A stretch of DNA of 64,000 bases from the NCBI RefSeq assembly GCF_025960875.1, contig NZ_JAODLR010000017.1, positions 1-64,000 of the forward strand, read 5' to 3'. The notes under the pieces are model-generated. The model did no database searches and was not told the DNA's origin. It was given only the letters and a program-made list of their open reading frames with translations. Of this stretch, positions 52,234 through 60,871 are shown piece after piece (position 1 is the stretch's first letter; every line of letters starts with the position of its first letter). Made by a program: the position numbers and the translations under genes. Source of the stretch: Crystallibacter permensis. Its GTDB lineage: Bacteria > Actinomycetota > Actinomycetes > Actinomycetales > Micrococcaceae.

Positions 52234-53257
52234 GCATCCTGATCGCACCGGACAGCTTCAAAGGGACTTATGCCGCGGCCGAAGTCGCCGCAGCCGTGGC
52301 CGCAGGGCTTGCCGACGCCGGCGGCCAAACGGTCCAGCGCCGGTTGCCGACGGCGGCGAGGGCTCCTTCGAGGCGCTCTGCCGCGGGCTTGGTGCCGTGC
52401 CCGTGCCTGTGGAGGTACAGAATCCCTGGGGGATGCCGGCCCGCGCGGAAATCGGGATCACGGCGGATGGTGGCACCGCCGTCGTCGAACTGGCCCAGGC
52501 CGGCGGAATCACCATGGCGCACGACGGTGACCGCGACCCGGTGTCGGCCAGCACTTACGGCACCGGGATGATGATCGCCGAGGCCGTGCGTCACGGTGCG
52601 CGGAAGATCCTGGTCGCTACGGGCGGTTCGGCAACTACCGACGGCGGCTCCGGGGCTATACGGGCAATCCAGGACGCCGGCGGACTGCGCGGCGCCCAGC
52701 TGACCGTGCTCTCCGATGTCACCACCACGTTCGTGGACGCGGCGCGGGTCTTCGGACCGCAGAAGGGCGCCGATCCCGCCACCGTGAAAGTGCTTGAGGA
52801 ACGGTTGGCGCGGCAGGCATCGGAGTTCCCGCGCGACCCGACCGGTGTACTACGCAGCGGTGCCGCCGGTGGTTTTGCCGGCGGCATGTGGGCGCATTTC
52901 GGGGCGGAACTGGTCTCCGGCGCCGACACGGTGCTCAATGCCGTGGGGTTCGACCGAGAGCTGGAGCAGGCTACCGCCGTGGTGGTCGGCGAAGGACGTC
53001 TCGATTCGCAGACCGCGGAAGGCAAGATCATCTCGACCATCCTGCATCGCGTGCGGAGGTCCGGCCGAAGCCTGCAGGTCTTCGCCGTCGTCGGCTCCGT
53101 CTCGGAAGATCTGGGTGACTATCGGGAGAACTTCGCCGACGTGCTGGTCGCCTCGGACGCCGCCGCGATGCGCGCAGCCGGCGCGGACATCGCCGTCGTC
53201 GTTAACTCACTGCCCGACGGCGGCCGGCTACCCGACGCCGGAATGCTGCAGACCTAG
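52230..53257 (+). pseudogene. Glycerate kinase, disrupted by a single-base frameshift
   Basis: The N-terminus (MSILIAPDSFKGTYAAAEVA) is read from ATG 52230, and the rest (VADGGEGSFEALCRGLG onward to the stop) continues one frame earlier. The join is at about 52338-52343, where CGCCGG stands for an expected CGCCCGG; one C appears to be missing. Restored, the product is a full-length type II glycerate kinase of about 343 residues with APDSFKG, ADGGEG and VVVGEGRLDSQT motifs. It would phosphorylate D-glycerate. The loss may be real or a sequencing error. Last gene of the gntP operon; four-base tail overlap with IclR. Confidence 0.85.
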
Positions 53258-54060
53258 GCCTTTGGCTCGCCGGGGAAGCGCCCGCCGATGAGCCGCGTCA
53301 TGCGTTCGGCGGTCTGCAGGAGGGTCTCGACCCAGTCCTCGCAGACCTGCCGGGGCATCCGCATGGTCGGGCCGCTGATCGTCACGGCGCCGACCAAGCC
53401 GGCTGCGGAGTCGAAGACCGGGGCGGACAAGCCGGATGCCCCGGACTCGCGCTCTTCTGTGGTGATGGCAAAACCGTCGGTCCGCGTCTGCTTCACCACT
53501 GTCTCGAGGTCTTCGGAACTGGTGATCGTGGACTCGGTGAGCGGCGGCAGCGGGTTCTTGACCAGTTCGGCCAGCAGCTCCGGGTCCCAGGCGAGAATGA
53601 CCCGGCCGGCCGAGCCGGCATGCAGCGGCAGGATCTTGCCCAGGTGCATTTCCCGCCGGAGTGCGTGCCGGGTTTCCGCCAGGGCTACGCAGACGCGGTA
53701 GTGCTGCTCGGCGCGGAAGAAGCAGGCGGTCTCGCCCGTGGTGTCTCGCAGGTCCTTCAGCAGCGGGCCGATGACGTCCAGCACTGCCTTGCCGCGCGTC
53801 GCCGGCGCCGCCCAGTACGCCATTTTGAGGCCGATCCGGTAGGCATCTTCCTCGCGGTCAAGGAAGCCCTGGGACGTCAGGTTGGTGACCAACCGCTGCA
53901 CGGTGGAGGTCGGCATTCCCGTGGCCTCCCGGATATCGGCCAGCGTCAGCACCGGCCGCGTCAGGGAGAAGGCATCGAGAATAGACGTGATTTTCCCCAG
54001 TACAAGCAGCGGATTGTTGGTCGACTTTGCTGTTGCTTTTCCTGCGGGTTCCCCTGACAT
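53254..54060 (-). CDS. IclR family transcriptional regulator
   Basis: 268 residues from ATG 54060. N-terminal winged helix (ILDAFSLTRPVLTLADIREA, then TGMPTSTVQRLVTNL) and an effector domain (TACFFRAEQHYRVCVALAE-type, ASGLSAPVFDSAAGLVGAVT). Tail to tail with the glycerate kinase, so it is the likely regulator of the gntP operon. A longer open frame upstream has no start of quality. Leaderless from TAGCGT seven bases before the ATG. Confidence 0.88.
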   Translation of the reverse strand: MSGEPAGKATAKSTNNPLLVLGKITSILDAFSLTRPVLTLADIREATGMPTSTVQRLVTNLTSQGFLDREEDAYRIGLKMAYWAAPATRGKAVLDVIGPLLKDLRDTTGETACFFRAEQHYRVCVALAETRHALRREMHLGKILPLHAGSAGRVILAWDPELLAELVKNPLPPLTESTITSSEDLETVVKQTRTDGFAITTEERESGASGLSAPVFDSAAGLVGAVTISGPTMRMPRQVCEDWVETLLQTAERMTRLIGGRFPGEPKA

Positions 54061-54067
54061 AAGACTT

Positions 54068-54073
54068 ACGCTA
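54068..54073 (-). promoter_or_regulatory. -10 box TAGCGT, leaderless start
   Basis: TANNNT seven bases before ATG 54060 of the IclR gene. Confidence 0.5.
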
Positions 54074-54103
54074 GACGCTGGCCCAAGGGCAGTCCAATAG
54101 TGC

Positions 54104-54901
54104 TTATTTCGAGTCGCCCGAAGGCATGGATAGCACTCCTGCGAGGAAGTCCAGGACGATCGGGCTGGCGACCTCGCGGCACTCTTCGAAGTACGCGTGG
54201 CGTCCGCCGGGAATGATCCGTACTTGGGCGTTGGGAATCCGGTCGGCCAGGAGATCAGCGTTGGCCGGTGGAACCATGAGGTCATCGCTGCCGTGCAGGA
54301 CCAATGTGGGCACAGAGATAGCCCCCAGTTGGTCCCACGCGTCGTGGCCGTTGCTTGCCCGCTGATGGCCCAGGCGGGCCTGGGGAGTGGTTGCTTCGCC
54401 CAACGTGGCGTAAGGCCGAGGATGCGAGGCTGTCCAAGCAGGTGAATACATCAGGTCCGTCAGGACCGCTTCCTTGGTCTCCGGATCTGCGATTCGGGAG
54501 CCGATCTCTTTGGACATCCGGAGCGTGTTCGGTCCTCCGGTGGAGGAACAGCCGATGACGAGGGCGCTGACGCGGGAAGGGTGGCGCAGAGCCAGTTGCT
54601 GCGCCACCTTTCCACCCATTGACGTGCCGTAGACAGCGCTCGATTCGATCCCCAGATGGTCCAGCAGTGCCGCGGCATCATCGGCGAACCGGCCAAGGGT
54701 ATAGCCGGCCGCCGGCGTGTCGCTGCCGCCGGTGCCTGGATAGTCGAAACGGATGACCAGATGGTCGGACTCGAAATCGGCGACGATCGGATCCCACCAG
54801 CCCATCCCGTTACCCTGGCCGCTCAACAGCAGGAGAGGCGCGCCCTGACCGCTGGTTCGGTAGGCAACGGCGAGGCCATCAGGACAGGTGAACTTTGGCA
54901 T
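54104..54901 (-). CDS. Alpha/beta hydrolase
   Basis: 265 residues. Oxyanion segment LLLLSGQGNGMGWWD, DYPGTGGSDTPAAGY, nucleophile Ser in YGTSMGGKVAQQLA, late VLHGSDDLMVPPANA (Asp) and GGRHAYFEE (His): a complete Ser-Asp-His triad. Related to 3-oxoadipate enol-lactonase-like esterases; substrate unknown. ATG 54901 has AAGGTG seven bases before, or could be leaderless from TAAGGT. A GTG nine bases upstream is an alternative. Confidence 0.87.
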   Translation of the reverse strand: MPKFTCPDGLAVAYRTSGQGAPLLLLSGQGNGMGWWDPIVADFESDHLVIRFDYPGTGGSDTPAAGYTLGRFADDAAALLDHLGIESSAVYGTSMGGKVAQQLALRHPSRVSALVIGCSSTGGPNTLRMSKEIGSRIADPETKEAVLTDLMYSPAWTASHPRPYATLGEATTPQARLGHQRASNGHDAWDQLGAISVPTLVLHGSDDLMVPPANADLLADRIPNAQVRIIPGGRHAYFEECREVASPIVLDFLAGVLSMPSGDSK

Positions 54902-54922
54902 GACCAGCACCTTAGTACGCAG

Positions 54923-55092
54923 TTAGCCCTTGTCACTATTGTTGCTGACCGGCATCCAGTAACCGAGGCGAGAGTGCTGCCGGAGGCGCCGGGTGTAGCC
55001 AGCGGCGGTGACCGCGGCGGCGAGATCCTCAAGCCGGGCCGCGGTTACTTCGGTAAGCAGCTGCAGCCCGGCGGTGGAGCGGTAAGCCGGCT
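54923..55092 (-). pseudogene. HMA-like fragment
   Basis: Open frame read through the end of the His-rich membrane gene in another frame, without its own start. The residues TEVTAARLEDLAAAVTAAGY resemble the second half of a heavy-metal-associated domain, as at the N-terminus of a CopA ATPase, but no CxxC precedes and no ATPase follows. Possibly a relic of a copper ATPase or chaperone gene. Confidence 0.35.
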
Positions 55093-55610
55093 CAAGCGTG
55101 TTCGTGGGCGTGGTGCTGGTGACCCTGTTCGGCGGAGTGCTGGCGGTGGTGCGCATGGTCCTGGGTGTATTCGTCGAGACGCAGCAGCATCGCGAGGGCC
55201 ATCGCCGGCAGCATGAGCAGGTGTCCGGCGGCCATCACGGTGTGGCCGTCGATCATACCCATCCAGAGCGGGACGAAGAGCACGATGAACGGCAAGTACA
55301 TGGCCGCGCCCATTTCGATAATCGGCGCCCAGCCGTGCCCGCGGAACTTCATCCACGCGCCCATGGCGACGGTCATGTTCGTCGCCATGACCAGGGAGGC
55401 CACATCCGGCCGGTCGAACACAGCAGAGACGCCAGCGGCGTTGGTCAGTAAGGACCAGACCGGGCCCAGGATGACCATGCCGAGGATCATCGCTACCACC
55501 ATTTCCAGATAGTGCCGGGTGAAAAGCCAGACACGCCTGCCGCGGCTGGTGGTGGTGGACGCGGATACGGAGGTGCTGGTGGTGGAAGCGTGAAGTTCGG
55601 TGTTGTTCAT
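55092..55610 (-). CDS. Membrane protein with His-rich C-terminal tail
   Basis: 172 residues. Four membrane segments (YLEMVVAMILGMVILGPVW; SLVMATNMTVAMGAWM; MYLPFIVLFVPLWMGMI; VMAAGHLLMLPAMALAMLL), Met-rich, then a tail with about nine His in DHAHHRQHSAEQGHQHHAHE. Met and His clusters suggest copper or another soft metal. Relatives beside copper genes are sometimes called FliP by mistake. Downstream of the broken copZ gene, with GAAGG before the ATG. Confidence 0.75.
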   Translation of the reverse strand: MNNTELHASTTSTSVSASTTTSRGRRVWLFTRHYLEMVVAMILGMVILGPVWSLLTNAAGVSAVFDRPDVASLVMATNMTVAMGAWMKFRGHGWAPIIEMGAAMYLPFIVLFVPLWMGMIDGHTVMAAGHLLMLPAMALAMLLRLDEYTQDHAHHRQHSAEQGHQHHAHEHA

Positions 55611-55677
55611 TGTTTTGCCTTCGGAAATTGAGGAGGTGAGGAGTAGGGAGGAGGGGGTAGCAAGGAAGGGCGGGCGG

Positions 55678-55924
55678 TCAGATGAGCGTGTAGCCGGCCT
55701 CGGTCACGGCGGCTGCGACGTCGTTGCGGGCCAACGGACGCTGGCTGGCTACCGTGACGGCACCCGAGGAGAGGCCGACGTCGACGCCGGTGACCCGACG
55801 CCAGGCCTCCGATCTCGGTCTTGACCGCGGTTTCGCAATGACCGCAGGACATGCCGGCCACCTGGTACGTGGTGCGGATCAGCTGGCCTTCGTCCGGCTG
55901 GCTGCCGCGGAATTGGAGGGACAT
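55678..55924 (-). pseudogene. CopZ-like copper chaperone (HMA domain), frameshifted
   Basis: Starts at ATG 55924 (AAGGAG upstream): about 45 residues including the copper-binding motif VAGMSCGHCETAVKTEIGGL. The domain then continues in another frame as VTGVDVGLSSGAVTVASQRP and ends NDVAAAVTEAGYTLI at TGA 55678. The switch is at about 55801-55804 (+ strand CGCCAGG where CGCAGG is expected): one extra base. Restored length is about 82 residues, normal for an HMA protein. Real decay or a sequencing error. Confidence 0.8.
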
Positions 55925-56046
55925 GGTGGCTCCTTGTCGAAATGAGGTTTGACTTGTGGTGTTCCGGGGTTCGGTATGTCGATCTTCCGGCTCGGGAGGG
56001 GTGCTTCGGACCGGTAAAACCACCGGGATTTCCCAACTGCCGTTGG

Positions 56047-56052
56047 TAGAAT
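56047..56052 (+). promoter_or_regulatory. -10 box TAGAAT, leaderless start
   Basis: TANNNT six bases before GTG 56059. No ribosome site. Confidence 0.6.
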
Positions 56053-56058
56053 CGTGCG

Positions 56059-58806
56059 GTGATCCAGGGGAGGGCGCGGGAGCGCGCGGTCATTGCGGGG
56101 CTGATCGAAGAAGCCCGCGCTTCACGGGGCAACGCCCTTGTCATCCATGGCCTGCCGGGCGTGGGCAAGTCGACGCTGCTCAACGACGCAGTGGCCGGGG
56201 CCGAAGGCCTGCGCGTGCTGCGGACCCGGGGCATCGAGTCCGAATCCCCGCTGGCCTTCGCGGCGCTGCACCGGCTGCTGCGCCCGGTCATGTCCTACAC
56301 AGACCGGCTTCCCGAACCGCAGGCCCACGCACTCAAGGCAGCCTTCGGCGAAATCGCCACCGAGAGCGTGGACCGGTTCCTGATCTTCCTCGCCGCGCTG
56401 AGTCTGCTGGCCGAAGCAGCCGAGCACCAGCCCGTGCTGGCCGTTGTCGACGACGCGCAGTGGCTGGACGACGTCTCGGCCGCGGCGCTGCTGTTTGTGG
56501 CGCGCCGGCTCGACGCGGAGCGGGTGGCCGTCCTGTTCGCCGCCCGCGATGGCGATGAGCGCCAGTTCGACTACGGCGACCTGCCGGCACTGGCGCTCGC
56601 AGGCATCGACGAGCAGACGGCGGCAGAGCTGCTCGCCGAGCATTCCGGCGTCGTTGTTCCGGCCGAAGTCACCGGCGAACTGGTGCGCAGCACCGCGGGC
56701 AACCCGCTGGCCCTGGTGGAGCTGGCCGGATCCTTGTCGCCCGAACAACTGGCCGGAACCTCGGGACTGCCGCACCATCTGCCGCTCACCACCGGCGTGG
56801 AACGCGCCTTTCTGGACCGCTGCCGGCGCCTGCCGGAGCACGCACAGACCTGGCTCCTCGTGGCAGCGGCGGACGACGCCGGCCAGCTCACCACCGTGCG
56901 GCAGGCGGCGAAATCCCTCGGTGCCGGCGATGACGCGCTGGAAGCGGTGGAACAATCCGGCCTGCTGAAGGTGGAGGACGGCAAGCTGAAGCTGCGGCAT
57001 CCGCTGGTCCGCTCGGCCGTCTACGGTGCCGCCACGGCTTACCGACGCCGGCAGGCCCATGCTGCCCTGGCGGAGGTGCTTGTCCAGGAGCACAGCACGG
57101 ACCGCAGGGTCTGGCACCTGGCCGCCGCGGCGGAGGACGACGACGAAGCGGTGGCCGCCGAGCTGGACCAGGTGGCGGAAAGGACGCGCAGCCGCGGCGG
57201 GCACGAGGCCGCCAGCGCCGCTTGGGAACGCGCCGCAGAACTGACCCTCGACGCGGAAGCCAAGGCCCGGCGTTTGTATGAAGCAGCCGGCAGCGCCTGG
57301 CTGGCGGGACAGGCCGCCCGCGCCCGGAATCTCAGCGACGCCGCGGTCGCTCTGGCCGGAACCCCAGGCCTCCGCGCAGACGCGGTCCGCCGTCGTGCCC
57401 GGATCGAGTGGAACACCGGTTCCCTCCAGCTGGGCCACCACGTGATCCTGCAGGGCGCCCGTGACGTTGCCCAGGCGGATCCGGTGCGGGCGCGGGAAAT
57501 GGCCATGTTCGCCGCCGCGCTTGCATCCTTCGGCGGCGATTCCGGCATCGGGGTCACTCCCGTCGGCGTCGCGGTCCCTCCGGACCCCGGCGCACCCGCC
57601 CGGGAGCACATCTTCTGGCACCTGCTGGTGGGCCTGCATCACGTGTCCCGCGGCGAGATGGAGCAGGGCGCGCCGGTACTCAGGGCGGCCTTCGCCGACG
57701 GCGCGTCACTGGAGAACGCGGACCAGGACCTCCTGCCCAACCTCGGCATCGCGGCCCTGCATCTGGGCGATGACGAGGCCTCGCTGAAGTACCACAACCT
57801 GCTGCTGGCCCGGGCGCGCGGCACCGGCGCGCTGATCATGGTGCTCTACTCGCTGACCCGCCGCAGCATCACCGATGTGGCCACCGGCAACTGGGACGAG
57901 GCCAGGGCCGGCGCGGCCGAAGCGTTGCAACTGGCCAACGGCACCGGGCAGCCGGGCCTGACCGCCTCCCCGCTGACGCTGCTGGCCCTGCTCGATGCTT
58001 TCCAGAACGACGACGGCTATGCGCGCCATCTGGCTGCGGCCGACGACGTCGCGGCGAACCATCCGTTGGGCATCGTCGCCGGCCTGACCCACGATTTCCG
58101 GTTGTGGGCCAAGGCCGTCCACAGCGGCCAGCCCGAAGCCGCCTACCATCATCTGGTGCAGCTGGAGCTGCCGCTGACACGCCGACTGGCCGCCATCGAC
58201 TTCTTCGAGGCCGCCGTCGCAGCCGGGCATCACGATGAGGCCGCCAACCGGCTGGCGGATCTGGAGGAATTCGCCGCGGCCACGGGCAACGGTTGGGCGG
58301 CAGCCAGCACCGCGCACGGCAGCGCGCTGCTGGCCGACAACCCGGCCGACGCCGAAAAGTTCTACCAGCTGGCCCTGGAGCACCACGCCTCGTCGCCCCG
58401 GGTGTTCGACCATGCCCGGACCCAGCTGGCCTACGGCCGGTTCCTGCGCCGCGCGCGCCACAGGGTCGACGCCCGCGTCCAGCTGCAGGCCGCGCTGGAC
58501 ACCTTCGCGGACCTCGGCGCCGCCGGCTGGGAGGAGCTCGCCGGCCAGGAACTGCGCGCCTCCGGCAAGACGGCCCGCAAACGCGATCCATCCACCGTGG
58601 CAACGCTGACCCCGCAGGAACTCCAGGTCGCCGGCCTGGTCCAGCAGGGCATGACCAACCGCGATGTCGCCGCCCGGCTCTTCCTGAGCCCGCGCACCAT
58701 CGATTTCCACCTCCGCAACGTGTACGCCAAGCTCGGCATCAGTACGCGCGCCGAGCTGATGCGCCAGCACCTCGGCCGCGCCCCCGCCGTCGTCGTTAGT
58801 AGCTAG
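56059..58806 (+). CDS. LuxR family regulator, LAL type (AAA ATPase + LuxR HTH)
   Basis: 915 residues. Walker A GLPGVGKSTL at 31-40, Walker B VLAVVDDAQWLDD at about 126-138, a long TPR-like helical middle (to about 830) and a C-terminal LuxR HTH (LTPQELQVAGLVQQGMTNRD, then SPRTIDFHLRNVYAKLGIST). LAL proteins are ATP-dependent activators whose middle domain senses a ligand. GTG start is leaderless. The DUF6010 gene and repeated CCGGTAA-type motifs next to it may be its targets. Confidence 0.9.
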   Translation: MIQGRARERAVIAGLIEEARASRGNALVIHGLPGVGKSTLLNDAVAGAEGLRVLRTRGIESESPLAFAALHRLLRPVMSYTDRLPEPQAHALKAAFGEIATESVDRFLIFLAALSLLAEAAEHQPVLAVVDDAQWLDDVSAAALLFVARRLDAERVAVLFAARDGDERQFDYGDLPALALAGIDEQTAAELLAEHSGVVVPAEVTGELVRSTAGNPLALVELAGSLSPEQLAGTSGLPHHLPLTTGVERAFLDRCRRLPEHAQTWLLVAAADDAGQLTTVRQAAKSLGAGDDALEAVEQSGLLKVEDGKLKLRHPLVRSAVYGAATAYRRRQAHAALAEVLVQEHSTDRRVWHLAAAAEDDDEAVAAELDQVAERTRSRGGHEAASAAWERAAELTLDAEAKARRLYEAAGSAWLAGQAARARNLSDAAVALAGTPGLRADAVRRRARIEWNTGSLQLGHHVILQGARDVAQADPVRAREMAMFAAALASFGGDSGIGVTPVGVAVPPDPGAPAREHIFWHLLVGLHHVSRGEMEQGAPVLRAAFADGASLENADQDLLPNLGIAALHLGDDEASLKYHNLLLARARGTGALIMVLYSLTRRSITDVATGNWDEARAGAAEALQLANGTGQPGLTASPLTLLALLDAFQNDDGYARHLAAADDVAANHPLGIVAGLTHDFRLWAKAVHSGQPEAAYHHLVQLELPLTRRLAAIDFFEAAVAAGHHDEAANRLADLEEFAAATGNGWAAASTAHGSALLADNPADAEKFYQLALEHHASSPRVFDHARTQLAYGRFLRRARHRVDARVQLQAALDTFADLGAAGWEELAGQELRASGKTARKRDPSTVATLTPQELQVAGLVQQGMTNRDVAARLFLSPRTIDFHLRNVYAKLGISTRAELMRQHLGRAPAVVVSS

Positions 58807-58840
58807 CAGTTACCGGTTAGTCGTCGCTACCGGTGCCAAA

Positions 58841-58886
58841 CCCGGTAATTTCACCGGTTCGAGCAACCCCGCGCCCCCGGTAATTT
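58841..58886. repeat. Direct repeat CCCGGTAATTT x2 upstream of DUF6010 gene
   Basis: 11-bp identical copies at 58841-58851 and 58876-58886, 35 bases apart. The second provides the TAATTT -10 (58881-58886), seven bases before ATG 58894. Related ACCGGT elements occur nearby, and CCGGTAAAAC lies upstream of the LAL gene. Confidence 0.5.
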
Positions 58887-58893
58887 TCCTGCC

Positions 58894-59400
58894 ATGACTA
58901 CTTCAATACTCATCGGCAATTATCTGTTGGGCGGCGCCATCAACGCCGTGCTCCTGGTGGCCATCGCGTTCCTGCTGTCGCGGTTCGTGAAGGACGCCGC
59001 CGGGCGGTCCCTGCTCGCCATCTTCCTGATCATCGCGGGCGGGGCCTACCTCGGATTCGCCATCGCGGGCGAGGCCAGCGGACCCTGGGCCCTCGCGGAA
59101 CTCCTGCAGGCACTCGGGCTCGGCGCGCTGGGCATCATCGGCCTGCGCCGCTCGCCCTACTGGCTCGCCGCGGGCTGGGCGCTGCATCCCATCTGGGACG
59201 TCCCGCTCCACTACTTCGGCGGCGGGCACGAGTTCGCGCCCGAGAGCTGGGCAATCGCCTGCGCGAGCTTCGACTGGATTGTGGCGCTGTACATCATCGC
59301 CGCCTACCGGCAGAACGGCGAAAGCCGGTTCAACTTCCGCGAGAGTATGGTTCAACCCGAACCGGTTCTGCCGCTGCAAGCCGGCGCCAAATCCCGCTAA
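58894..59400 (+). CDS. DUF6010 family membrane protein
   Basis: 168 residues. Four to five membrane segments (GGAINAVLLVAIAFLLSRF; LLAIFLIIAGGAYLGFAIA; LLQALGLGALGIIGL; ending FDWIVALYIIAAY) with HPIWDVPLHYFGGGHEF in a loop, matching DUF6010 proteins. His residues there could bind a metal or substrate. Function unknown. Probably leaderless from TAATTT seven bases before the ATG. Next to the LAL regulator. Confidence 0.72.
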   Translation: MTTSILIGNYLLGGAINAVLLVAIAFLLSRFVKDAAGRSLLAIFLIIAGGAYLGFAIAGEASGPWALAELLQALGLGALGIIGLRRSPYWLAAGWALHPIWDVPLHYFGGGHEFAPESWAIACASFDWIVALYIIAAYRQNGESRFNFRESMVQPEPVLPLQAGAKSR

Positions 59401-59407
59401 CCTCAAA

Positions 59408-59458
59408 CAACAACGGCGGGGCCCGGGTGAGTTTGATGACTCGCCCGGGCTCCGTCGT
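59408..59458 (+). terminator. Terminator between DUF6010 and MFS genes
   Basis: GCCCGGGTGAGT and ACTCGCCCGGGC pair (one G-T) around TTGATG, flanked by GGCGG and CCGTCGTTG. Confidence 0.7.
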
Positions 59459-59462
59459 TGGC

Positions 59463-59468
59463 TAGTGT
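59463..59468 (+). promoter_or_regulatory. -10 box TAGTGT, leaderless start
   Basis: TANNNT six bases before GTG 59475, directly after the terminator. Confidence 0.55.
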
Positions 59469-59474
59469 TAGCTG

Positions 59475-60818
59475 GTGACTAATTACTTCCTGCGCAAGCC
59501 CTGGCGTGGCCGGATCGGCGCCCTGCTGGGCATCCTGATCATGGCCCTGAGCCTGCGCGCCGCCGTTTCCGTGGTGCCGCCGCTGCTCGGTTCGGTCAGC
59601 CCGGAACTCGGTTTCGATGCCGCCACCATCGGCCTGCTGGCGATGCTGCCACCGCTGATCTTCGCCGCCGGCGGTTTGGGCACGCCCCGCCTCATCCGCT
59701 GGCTGGGGCTGGAAAAGGTCCTGACCCTCGCGGTGCTGCTGGCCGTCGCCGGGCAGGTCGGGCGCGCGTTCATGGGCGAAGTGTGGCCGTTCCTGGGCCT
59801 CTCCGCCGTCGTCATGGCCGGCTACGGCATCGGCAACGTGGTGCTTCCGCCGCTGGTGAAGAAGTACTTCCCGGACAGAATGAGCGTGGTCACGGCTGGC
59901 TACGTCACGCTGCTCGCGGTCGGAACGGCCGCCAGTCCGCAGCTGGCCGTGCCGGTGGCCGAGCTGGCAGGCTGGCGCGTGTCGATCGGCGTCTGGGCTT
60001 CGATCAGCGCGCTGGTCCTGGTGCCATGGGCAGCCCAGTTGCTGCATGACCGGCGGGCAAAACGCGAGAAGAACGACGACGCCGCCGCGGCCGTCCGCAT
60101 AACTCTTGCATCGCCGGCGACGTCGGATTCGCTGTCTGCCTCGCCGTCCCCATCGAGCTCGGTCAAGATGCCGCCGGCCAAGCCCACCCCGGAGCATCTG
60201 AATCCGTGGCGCTCGCCGGTGGCCTGGGGCCTGGCGATCTTCCTCGCCGGCAACTCTGCCCAGACCTACGTCTACTTCACCTGGCTGCCGCCGTACCTGA
60301 CCGGGCAGAACGTAGACGCCGCGGTAGCCGGCTCGGCCCTGGCGTACTTCGCGATCCTCGGCCTGCCGGTCAGCCTGCTGGTGCCGCTGATCGTGCCCCG
60401 CATGCGCAACCCGATCATCGCCATCAGCATCTTCGCGGCGTGCTGGGCCGGGGGACACCTGGGCCTGTTCCTCGCGCCGATGGACGGCACCTGGTGGTGG
60501 ATCACCCTCGCCGGCTTGGGCCAGGGCACCTTCGCCACCGCGCTGCTGATGATGAACCTGCGCTCACGGACCACCCACGGCGCCTCCGTGCTCGCCGGCT
60601 TCAGCCAGGGCATCGGCTACGCTGGCGCCGGCATCGCCCCGCTGCTGTTCGGCGTTGTCCAGGAGGCCACCGGCAGCTGGAACGCCTCCTTCGCCATGCT
60701 CGGCCTCTGCCTGCTGGTCATGATGACCGGAGCCGTGATGATCAACCGCCCGCGGTACATCGAGGACGTCGCGAAGCCGGCCGAAACTCCCGAGCCGGCC
60801 AAGGACCCTGCCCGCTAG
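59475..60818 (+). CDS. MFS transporter, CynX/NimT family
   Basis: 447 residues, twelve predicted helices with the CynX opening (IGALLGILIMALSLRAAVSV) and VMAGYGIGNVVLPPLVKKYF. A hydrophilic loop of about 40 Ser/Ala/Pro residues divides the halves. CynX/NimT proteins are described for cyanate, nitroimidazole or small anions; substrate here unknown. GTG start, leaderless. Confidence 0.87.
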   Translation: MTNYFLRKPWRGRIGALLGILIMALSLRAAVSVVPPLLGSVSPELGFDAATIGLLAMLPPLIFAAGGLGTPRLIRWLGLEKVLTLAVLLAVAGQVGRAFMGEVWPFLGLSAVVMAGYGIGNVVLPPLVKKYFPDRMSVVTAGYVTLLAVGTAASPQLAVPVAELAGWRVSIGVWASISALVLVPWAAQLLHDRRAKREKNDDAAAAVRITLASPATSDSLSASPSPSSSVKMPPAKPTPEHLNPWRSPVAWGLAIFLAGNSAQTYVYFTWLPPYLTGQNVDAAVAGSALAYFAILGLPVSLLVPLIVPRMRNPIIAISIFAACWAGGHLGLFLAPMDGTWWWITLAGLGQGTFATALLMMNLRSRTTHGASVLAGFSQGIGYAGAGIAPLLFGVVQEATGSWNASFAMLGLCLLVMMTGAVMINRPRYIEDVAKPAETPEPAKDPAR

Positions 60819-60871
60819 GGCACCGGCACGGTACCTTTTAATACAAATCCGGCAATGGGGAAGGAGCTCCT

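Noticed and set aside
55092-55610. FliP flagellar protein
   Set aside because: Relatives carry this label, but there is no flagellar context and the His/Met-rich sequence fits a metal role.
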